A stretch of 64,000 nt of DNA from Bacteroidaceae bacterium. GTDB taxonomy: Bacteria > Bacteroidota > Bacteroidia > Bacteroidales > Bacteroidaceae. Positions 46,202 through 51,792 of the stretch are shown piece after piece. Location: positions 1 through 64,000 of the forward strand of contig CABIVS010000005.1 of NCBI GenBank assembly GCA_902362375.1, read 5' to 3'. Within the stretch, counting starts at the first letter, position 1; each line of letters begins with the position of its first letter. A program made the translations under genes and the position numbers. The notes beneath the pieces were generated by a model. It worked only from the letters and a program-made list of their open reading frames with translations, was not told the DNA's origin and did not search any database.

Positions 46202-47287
46202 TTATATCCATTCTTCCTCCTCTTCTTCCTCTTCCTCAAATACTACTTCTTCTCCAGAATATTCTTTAAATAATTGTATGATAGCATCTTGTATGTGTTC
46301 ATGGATATTTCCAACGATCATGATAAACTCTTGTTGTTCATCCTCTGTATGCAAACTCTTGAATTCTTTATCTCTCATCAAATCACTACATAAATCGCCT
46401 ACCATATCGTCACGATCTTTATTGTTAGCAATAAATTTTTTTAAGTTAGTTATATAAATTCCTTTTTCTGCATTTTCCTTTATAACCGTCATTGCATACC
46501 GAAATGCTTTGGTAAAATGTTCTATATCATAATCATATTTTTCGCTAATATGATTATACCAATAGGATAAACTTTGTTCTTCATCATATCCGTATGGAGT
46601 AAGCGTATAGTTGTAAAGTGGATAATACATCTTATAGTTGATAATATCACCACACTCATTCACTGCCCAATCACCAAATACTTTGACATTCTGATTTTCT
46701 GCATCATAATATGTAAATGCAGCTTTAGCAACTTTCTGTTGTCTAATGTTCTCCAAAATATCACATTCTTCTTCGGTAACTAAATCTATTTCACACCCCA
46801 ATGCTTTAGCTATTTTAGATAAAATGTCGAAACTTGCATTATAACGTCCATTCTCTATTTTAGCAACATTGGTACGATCAATCCCGGATGCTTCAGCTAA
46901 TTCATTCTGTTTCAAACCTTTCATTGTACGAAGTTTTTCAATTCGTTCTCCCAATCGTCTACGGTTACTATGGAGTTGTAATCTTCTTAATTGATCAAAT
47001 ATCCGTAACTCACAATCAGAATTCCTAATATCAGTGTTCTGCATGATTTCTTCAAGGATTTTTTCTATGAGATCGTTCTCAAGAAGACTGCATATTTCTA
47101 CACCTTTTTCACTTCTTATTAACAAATAATCTCCATCTGTACAGATATATTCAGGATGTTTGTTGTATCCATTAAAATCTACCCATTTGTATTTTTGAAT
47201 AATGTCTTGAATATCTGTAGGATACTCTTCACTTTGATTCATGTATTCACGTAGATCTTTAATGCTCTTAATGTCATAACTATTCAT
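46202..47287 (-). CDS. XRE-family helix-turn-helix protein with poly-Glu tail
   Basis: About 361 residues from the Met at 47287; a Met at 47323 adds 12 residues and is also inside the predicted transcript. The first 100 residues are acidic and unrecognised. A Cro/C1-type helix-turn-helix covers about 112-168 (RIEKLRTMKGLKQNELAEASG followed at once by IDRTNVAKIENGRY, then SKIAKALGCEIDLV). An unrecognised 150-residue domain follows, and the protein ends in a run of nine Glu before Trp-Ile. The promoter carries a 38-bp perfect palindrome over the -33 region, so autoregulation is likely. It lies between a GH3 gene and a decayed GH3 tail, as if inserted there. Confidence 0.75.
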   Translation of the reverse strand: MNSYDIKSIKDLREYMNQSEEYPTDIQDIIQKYKWVDFNGYNKHPEYICTDGDYLLIRSEKGVEICSLLENDLIEKILEEIMQNTDIRNSDCELRIFDQLRRLQLHSNRRRLGERIEKLRTMKGLKQNELAEASGIDRTNVAKIENGRYNASFDILSKIAKALGCEIDLVTEEECDILENIRQQKVAKAAFTYYDAENQNVKVFGDWAVNECGDIINYKMYYPLYNYTLTPYGYDEEQSLSYWYNHISEKYDYDIEHFTKAFRYAMTVIKENAEKGIYITNLKKFIANNKDRDDMVGDLCSDLMRDKEFKSLHTEDEQQEFIMIVGNIHEHIQDAIIQLFKEYSGEEVVFEEEEEEEEEWI

Positions 47288-47352
47288 TTGTATTTTTGCA
47301 GAATTTATAGATGTTGCCCCCATCTTTTAATAAATTAATTTTTAATGCATTG

Positions 47353-47404
47353 CAAAGATATATATAATTAAATAAATGTGGCATATATGCCACATTTATT
47401 TAAT
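47353..47404 (-). promoter_or_regulatory. XRE gene promoter with 38-bp perfect palindrome
   Basis: Minus strand TATCTTTG at 47360-47353 is a perfect -7 element. The palindrome at 47367-47404 (centre GGCATATATGCC) is exact over 19 bp per half and covers the place where the -33 element would lie. This is the geometry of a repressor operator; the XRE protein encoded downstream is the obvious candidate. A/T richness allows cruciform extrusion as an alternative role. Confidence 0.75.
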
Positions 47405-47421
47405 GCTGATTATCATATAGC

Positions 47422-47619
47422 TTATGGGGTATAGTACTGAATCATTACAGAATCGAATAATTTTTCCCACTGGATATCTATTTCCCACCTTTTCAACTCC
47501 CCTTTCATCTTTTCTCTGTTTCCTCGATGAATAAGGAGTTTACGGGTGAAGGGCAACAACTTCACCATCTCTTCACCAGTAGCGATTAGTTTCAAGAATT
47601 GTTTCAAGGCTTGAAACAC
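47422..47619 (-). CDS. Small hypothetical protein (65 residues)
   Basis: Basic and hydrophobic, no signal peptide, not recognised (MFQALKQFLKLIATGEEMV at the start). Its first 11 codons coincide with the palindromic repeats at 47589-47639, so part of the apparent coding pattern may come from repeat structure. No -7 word lies upstream. It may be real, or a remnant of a larger gene at this rearranged site. Confidence 0.3.
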   Translation of the reverse strand: MFQALKQFLKLIATGEEMVKLLPFTRKLLIHRGNREKMKGELKRWEIDIQWEKLFDSVMIQYYTP

Positions 47620-47639
47620 TTTGTTTCAAGGTTTGAAAC
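47589..47639. repeat. Palindromic repeats GTTTCAAG/CTTGAAAC
   Basis: GTTTCAAGGCTTGAAAC at 47601-47617 and GTTTCAAGGTTTGAAAC at 47623-47639 are near-identical palindromes 22 bp apart. A half-site GTTTCAAG lies at 47589-47596. They overlap the start of the small ORF on the minus strand and could be an operator cluster. Confidence 0.65.
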
Positions 47640-47667
47640 TAATTGCGAAATAGCTTTATTAATCTTG

Positions 47668-47790
47668 CTCAATGGTGTACGAGTTTGAGGCAATCATCGG
47701 TAATGCATCCAGAGATGTGAAAGGTGTGCTGTTTGAATTGAAATAGGTTGATGCTTGGTTAGAGATTCTTTTAAGGAGATGGCGGCAAGT
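47668..47790 (+). pseudogene. Remnant of a GH3 gene 3' end
   Basis: The frame at 47681-47746 reads EFEAIIGNASRDVKGVLFELK then stop, matching the C-terminus of the GH3 at 45964 (KFEAMIGSSSRDIKGT then VPFELK). The homology continues past the stop into the 3' untranslated region (TTGGTTAGAGAT, AGGAGATG, GGCGG). The terminator hairpin of the intact copy is lost. The body of this second GH3 gene is absent. The differences look like those between paralogs rather than a very recent copy. Confidence 0.8.
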
Positions 47791-47899
47791 TTGGGTATTC
47801 GCAAAATGCTAAGTGGTTGTAACAAATCGACTTAGTGTTTTTTTATTACCTACATTTTCTCTGTGTTTGCAAAAAATAGTAAGAAAATAGTCGTTTCGC

Positions 47900-47930
47900 T
47901 TGGTAAAGTGTTGTATCATAAGTAATTTTG
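47900..47930 (+). promoter_or_regulatory. Promoter of the Fic gene
   Basis: TTG at 47900-47902, a 20-base spacer, then TAATTTTG at 47923-47930 matches the Bacteroidetes -33/-7 consensus. The expected start near 47937 leaves about 19 bases to the ATG. Confidence 0.7.
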
Positions 47931-47955
47931 GGAAAAATAACAATCAAGGTAACCT

Positions 47956-48768
47956 ATGATGGAAAAGGGTATTTGGCAGGAAATAGAGGAACTGTATATG
48001 GAGTTTCAGCAACTCGGTGTCAGTCAGTCGGTGAACTATGAGAAGTACTACCTCTATTCTCTTATTACCCATTCTACAGCCATTGAAGGTTCTACACTAA
48101 CCGAAATGGATGCACAGCTTCTTTTTGATGAAGGTGTAACAGCTAAAGGAAAGCCGTTGGTATATCATCTGATGAATGAGGACCTGAAGAAAGCATACGA
48201 GTTTGCCAAAGAGGAAGCGCAATGTAATACTGCAATAATTCCTGCTTTCTTGCAGAAGTTAAATGCTACTTTGATGCGGACAACAGGGGGGATACATAAT
48301 ACAATAGGCGGCTCTTTCGATTCTTCCAGAGGAGAGTTTCGTTTGTGTGGTGTTACGGCTGGTGTAGGTGGGCGTTCTTATATGGGTTATCAAAAAGTAT
48401 CTGCTAAAGTAGAGGAGCTTTGCTTCCTGCTGCAGGAGCGGCAAAAGAGTGTGGAAACATTTCGTGAACAATACGAACTAAGTTTTAATGCTCACCTCAA
48501 TTTAGTGACTATTCATCCTTGGGTGGATGGCAACGGGAGAGCAGCTCGTTTATTGATGAACTACATTCAATTCTGCTATCATCTTTTTCCCGTTAAGATT
48601 TTTAAGGAGGATAGGGCAGATTATATCCTTTCTTTACAACAAGCACAAGATGATGAAACCAGCCAGCCTTTTTTGGATTTCATGGCAGTGCAATTGAAAA
48701 AATCACTGTCTCTGGAGATTCAAAAATATAAAGACTTTCACGATAAAGGATTTAGCTTTATGTTTTAA
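47956..48768 (+). CDS. Fic-domain protein (putative AMP transferase)
   Basis: 270 residues. The Fic core motif HPWVDGNGR is at 187-195 (catalytic His187), followed by AARLLMNY. An N-terminal inhibitory helix motif S-x-x-x-E-G is present at Ser40/Glu44/Gly45 (STAIEG), as in class II Fic enzymes that block their own ATP site. A GGS/RGEFR-type loop lies near 120-130 (TIGGSFDSSRGEFR). Such proteins transfer AMP, or remove it, on target proteins. No dedicated antitoxin gene is seen, in line with self-inhibition. Targets are unknown. It has its own promoter and sits alone in the accessory stretch. Met2 at 47959 is an equal start. Confidence 0.9.
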   Translation: MMEKGIWQEIEELYMEFQQLGVSQSVNYEKYYLYSLITHSTAIEGSTLTEMDAQLLFDEGVTAKGKPLVYHLMNEDLKKAYEFAKEEAQCNTAIIPAFLQKLNATLMRTTGGIHNTIGGSFDSSRGEFRLCGVTAGVGGRSYMGYQKVSAKVEELCFLLQERQKSVETFREQYELSFNAHLNLVTIHPWVDGNGRAARLLMNYIQFCYHLFPVKIFKEDRADYILSLQQAQDDETSQPFLDFMAVQLKKSLSLEIQKYKDFHDKGFSFMF

Positions 48769-48826
48769 TCTTGTAGGGTTTCTTTTGATAAGACTTCCAC
48801 CCATTTGTATATCGTGTTGTTTTAAG

Positions 48827-49002
48827 TATTAATACTTGAGTCATAGGCTATTAATACTTTGTATCTAGGTTATTAATACTTGAGTTGTTGGATATATATA
48901 CCCAAGACGCAGGATATATATATCCAACGTGCAGGATATATATGCCCAATACATTGGATATATATACCCAACAAATTGGATGTATACACCCATTAATCTA
49001 TA
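48827..49002. repeat. Eight-unit 22-bp-period repeat array
   Basis: Units begin at 48827, 48849, 48871, 48893, 48915, 48937, 48959 and 48981, exactly 22 bp apart. The first three begin TATTAATACTT. The next four begin TATATATACCC or a close variant and are preceded by GG, making GGATATATATACC-like palindromes. The last is TGTATACACCC. A constant core with a changing inner half suggests two related site classes on one helical face. It is not coding (22 is not a multiple of 3) and not CRISPR (no spacers). Confidence 0.85.
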
Positions 49003-49029
49003 TGATGTAAGCATCTCTACAGTGCTATC

Positions 49030-49060
49030 TTGTCATTTATCCTTCGGCTTTTTATCTTTG
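49030..49060 (+). promoter_or_regulatory. Promoter without an annotated gene
   Basis: TTG at 49030-49032, 20-base spacer, TATCTTTG at 49053-49060: an ideal Bacteroidetes promoter. It points into 49066-49270, where only a 30-codon ORF and hairpins are found. It lies just downstream of the 22-bp array. Confidence 0.65.
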
Positions 49061-49075
49061 TGAAGGAGGTGAAGG

Positions 49076-49168
49076 ATGGCTCTTTCTGTATTTTGCATCC
49101 TCTTTCACCATAAGGTTTTGATTTATAGTCATTCAGCTAAAGGTGAAACCGGTGAACCTTCAAAATGA
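49076..49168 (+). CDS. Possible 30-residue small ORF or small RNA
   Basis: ATG at 49076 follows AAGGAGGTGA (49063-49072), an ideal Shine-Dalgarno sequence that is unusual in this genus. The frame stays open for 30 codons (MALSVFCILFHHKVLIYSHS and ten more). The predicted transcription start near 49066 falls inside that sequence, which weakens the translation case. The same stretch folds: GGTGAAGGATG (49068-49078) pairs with CATCC and TTCACC (49096-49109). It could be a short RNA instead. Function is unknown. Confidence 0.25.
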   Translation: MALSVFCILFHHKVLIYSHSAKGETGEPSK

Positions 49169-49270
49169 ATCTTATACTTACAAGTAGGCTTTAGGAAGTT
49201 CTGCCTTAAGCTTATTGCTGTAAACTTCAATTTATACTGATTTTCTTTTCTCTTTTCTGATTTTATATTC

Positions 49271-49278
49271 TATCTTTG
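49271..49278 (+). promoter_or_regulatory. -7 element of the structured RNA candidate
   Basis: TATCTTTG is a perfect -7 word. The predicted start, five to seven bases later, coincides with the 5' arm of the RNA's closing stem. No TTG is seen at -33 spacing. Confidence 0.6.
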
Positions 49279-49282
49279 TAGT

Positions 49283-49455
49283 GCATTCCATTTTAAACCA
49301 CGGCGGAGAACCTGCCGTATCAGTGTGGCGGGCTTTTTTATGCCCGTCCCATTAATCCTATATGGCGGTTTCGCACCCCCATGTAGGATGTTAGTGCACC
49401 TACTGCTGTCGTGGATAGTGGAATGCAATGGGACAGGCGGAACCGCTTCTTTTAT
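49283..49455 (+). ncRNA. Structured non-coding RNA candidate (6S-like size)
   Basis: About 170 nucleotides between a -7 element and a terminator. Pairings read by eye: closing stem GCATTCCA (49283-49290) with TGGAATGC (49419-49426), then CCACG (49298-49302) with CGTGG (49410-49414). Inner hairpins are CGGCGG/CTGCCG (49301-49317), CGGGC/GCCCG around a T-rich loop, and an 11-bp stem ATCCTATATGG/CCATGTAGGAT. A short GCGG/CCGC hairpin followed by TTCTTTTATT ends it. No ORF spans it. Length and a long closing stem recall 6S RNA or the Bacteroidales-1 motif, but I cannot confirm the family. Confidence 0.6.
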
Positions 49456-49522
49456 TCCTTAAAACTACCTTTCTGTATCGCCCCATTGAACTTAATTTAT
49501 TCACCATTTAATTAAAATTCTT

Positions 49523-49801
49523 ATGGAAGAAGTTTTAAGCAACCAGCAGGCTCGTCCGGGGGACACGACGCAACTCATGCACGCTATCTTTTCATCCGAT
49601 GATGAAATGATATCTTTTTATCTGACCCTCAATTGTTTTATGAATCCTGAAAGCTATCTAGTGGAACGAACAGATCGAAAGAGATTGCATTATAGTGCAA
49701 AAAAGTTTTCAACCTCCTTGCCTGTACGTTTCTTGTATTCCTCTTTCATCGACTTTTCCAATTGGACAAGACATTCCTTTTTCTTCTCCTTTGCAGTCTG
49801 A
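49523..49801 (+). CDS. Doubtful small ORF after the structured RNA
   Basis: 92 codons. The first 50 residues are protein-like (MEEVLSNQQARPGDTTQLMH and a Met/Phe-rich stretch). The last third overlaps the better-supported minus-strand small gene and reads as an antisense shadow. It may be a truncated gene or spurious. Not recognised. Confidence 0.2.
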   Translation: MEEVLSNQQARPGDTTQLMHAIFSSDDEMISFYLTLNCFMNPESYLVERTDRKRLHYSAKKFSTSLPVRFLYSSFIDFSNWTRHSFFFSFAV

Positions 49802-49845
49802 AATTTGGTGAGGACTTCTTCTCTTGTTTTCTTTGCTTTCATCAT
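49690..49845 (-). CDS. Small basic hypothetical protein
   Basis: 51 residues from the double Met at 49845/49842, strongly helical and charged (KAKKTREEVLTKFQTAKEKK, then a C-terminal RTGKEVENFFAL). The combination of a charged helix and an xRTGxxxxxFFAL ending looks familiar from short conserved Bacteroides proteins of unknown function. In-frame codons upstream to 49896 are less likely. The gap 49846-50092 holds nothing I can support. Confidence 0.5.
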   Translation of the reverse strand: MMKAKKTREEVLTKFQTAKEKKKECLVQLEKSMKEEYKKRTGKEVENFFAL

Positions 49846-50092
49846 ATACTTTCTTTGCTTTCTGCAAAAAAATAACAATTTCTCACTGATAATCAATTAC
49901 ATTCGAGCATTTATTTATTAGTTGTAGAGAATTTGACATTTAATGCATGTACCTATTTCCGTAGAACATATACATTCCTTGTATCAGAAAGTTGATGTAT
50001 AGATAATGATAGATTGAAGCGGTAAACATCTTTCTCCGTCTTTTGGAGCGCGATGCTATATACTCTTTTTACATTCTAATAGAAAAGTGAGG

Positions 50093-50731
50093 TTATCGTT
50101 TACCTAATGTCAACAGACTTTCCGGTCCCATATTGAACAACAAGTCTATGATACTCAAATTAGGTAGAAAACTCAGTTTGGATTCGAAAACCTGATAGTA
50201 AGGTTGTGGAACAAACTCTGTATCTACTTCCCGGAAATCCTTTTTGGGATGGATGACTTCCCGAAAATCGGATTCTCCGGGAGCAAACTCCATCTTATAT
50301 TCACTAGTACGCTCCATAGTGGGGTGAATATCTATCAATTCACAGACCATCCGGCATAGTTCTTCGTTGAAATCGATTAAAAACTCGTATTTCTTTTCGT
50401 AGAAGGGACGGAAGTCGTCCTTGTAATATTCAAAGAAAGGAGTACTGTTGTAGGCCGATTCGATGGCGTTCCAGTGCAGATGTCTCCAGTTGCCGTGGTC
50501 GGAAATGCGGATATCCTTCATTGGACACTTCAATGTGTCGGGTTTTACGGTTGGGATGGAAAGAGCTAATTCGCCGGATGGTCCGGCAATGGTACACCGG
50601 TTACGGTAGGTTTGTTTGATGTAGTGGTCATGTTGTTCTACAAACACTTTGTCATAAGTCAGAAGTTTGGTATAATATTCGACGGGAGCGAGATAAGCTG
50701 AAGATAAATAGGCTATTTTCATTTCTTTCAT
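50093..50731 (-). CDS. WbqC-family protein
   Basis: 212 residues matching the WbqC-like family: KIAYLSSAYLAPVEYYTKL at the start, then FVEQHDHYIKQTYRNRC, ISDHGNWRHLHWNAIESAYN and a FFEYYKDDFRPFYEKKYEFL segment. Members are found in polysaccharide clusters and next to signal peptidase genes in Bacteroidetes. The enzymatic role is not established; an acyl- or glycan-modifying activity has been proposed for relatives. It is the last gene of the leftward dapB-lepB unit, 77 bases after the lepB paralog. Confidence 0.85.
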   Translation of the reverse strand: MKEMKIAYLSSAYLAPVEYYTKLLTYDKVFVEQHDHYIKQTYRNRCTIAGPSGELALSIPTVKPDTLKCPMKDIRISDHGNWRHLHWNAIESAYNSTPFFEYYKDDFRPFYEKKYEFLIDFNEELCRMVCELIDIHPTMERTSEYKMEFAPGESDFREVIHPKKDFREVDTEFVPQPYYQVFESKLSFLPNLSIIDLLFNMGPESLLTLGKR

Positions 50732-50808
50732 TTTAATTCGTTTAGGGAACTCTATAGTTGAGGATATTATTAAGGAGTTGTTTCTTTTATGAATCGGAAA
50801 TCAGAAGA

Positions 50809-51753
50809 TTATTCCACTGTTCTGAAAAAACGGTTCCATCGGTATCCGTCAAACAGTCCCGTGTCTTTTTCTTTGGAGAACCAGATGACGGAGGCTTTTC
50901 CGATGACATGGTCTTGCGGGACAAATCCGAAAAGACGCGAGTCGGAGAAGTTGACGGTATTGTTAGACCCCATCCAATAATAATCTTTTGTGAAATAACA
51001 GTGTTTCGTGGGCTTTCCGTCCACGTAGAGGGTATCGTTTTTTATCTCTGCCTGTTTGCCTTCGTGCATCACGAGCGTATTTCGTAGCAGGGTTATGTTC
51101 CAGGGATAGACACGTATAAATTGCCCCTTTCCGGGAACAATCAGCGGATTCGGATCAGTGTTTTCCTTGTTCGACAGAGGTTGAACGAAGCACTCTTTTC
51201 CATTCATCGCCTGTTCCAGCAGATAGTATTCATAACGGCTGAAACTGCGCACGTGGGTACTGTCATTGCTTCCCATCAATCCGTCGTTGGTGATGGAAAG
51301 AGTATGCATCAGTGAGGTTATCAGATTTTCTTTTGAAGCGGGGTACGAATAAAGTCTTTTCTTATCCGGGTTGAACTGTGCCTCGGGAGAAATAACGGAG
51401 AAAAGGGAATCAACAAATAAGGTGTCACCCGGCATTCCGAGGCAACGGCTGATATAGATTTCCCGGCGGTCGATGATAGGTTCCCGGATTCCGGCCGGAT
51501 TATTGAACACTACGATATCTTGTCGCCGTACAGGACTTTCGCACCAACGATGATAAGAAAAGAGCGACATGAAAGGAATTCGCAACCCGTAACTCCATTT
51601 ATTCACTAAGATACGTTCACCCTGGAAAATGGAGTTTTCCATACCGGTGGAAGGGATAAGGCAGGACGTAAAAGCAAATCCCCGGAGTAGAAGCACTACG
51701 ACTACTGCTCCGGCAAATGCTAGTATCCATTTGAATTTACGAATGTTCATCAA
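50809..51753 (-). CDS. Signal peptidase I paralog lacking the catalytic dyad
   Basis: 314 residues with one N-terminal membrane helix (WILAFAGAVVVVLLLRGF). The S26 fold is clear (DIVVFNNPAG, ISRCLGMPGDTLFV, SDSRLFGFVPQDHVIG). However, the nucleophile box reads IPSTGMENS, with Gly37 where Ser precedes Met, and the Lys box YVKR is YISR, with Ser102 for Lys. The GDNR box is GSNN. All three catalytic boxes have lost key residues, so it is probably proteolytically inactive. It lies 39 bases after the active lepB and may be an accessory or regulatory subunit (inference). Staphylococcal SpsA next to SpsB is a known parallel. Confidence 0.88.
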   Translation of the reverse strand: MMNIRKFKWILAFAGAVVVVLLLRGFAFTSCLIPSTGMENSIFQGERILVNKWSYGLRIPFMSLFSYHRWCESPVRRQDIVVFNNPAGIREPIIDRREIYISRCLGMPGDTLFVDSLFSVISPEAQFNPDKKRLYSYPASKENLITSLMHTLSITNDGLMGSNDSTHVRSFSRYEYYLLEQAMNGKECFVQPLSNKENTDPNPLIVPGKGQFIRVYPWNITLLRNTLVMHEGKQAEIKNDTLYVDGKPTKHCYFTKDYYWMGSNNTVNFSDSRLFGFVPQDHVIGKASVIWFSKEKDTGLFDGYRWNRFFRTVE

Positions 51754-51792
51754 TATTTATCACCTTATCACTCTATTCTATCCGTACACTTA

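Noticed and set aside
48827..49002. CRISPR array
   Set aside because: Units are 22 bp with no unique spacers between repeats and no cas genes nearby.
49283..49455. Firm naming of the structured RNA as 6S (ssrS) or Bacteroidales-1
   Set aside because: Only size and general shape agree; without a covariance search the family cannot be assigned.
47281..49522. Integrated mobile element carrying the XRE and Fic genes
   Set aside because: No integrase, transposase or terminal repeats are visible; only a duplicated GH3 tail suggests rearrangement.
51640..51660. Ser35 of the short signal peptidase as an alternative nucleophile
   Set aside because: It is out of register with the family nucleophile and the partner Lys is also missing, so activity by this residue is unlikely.
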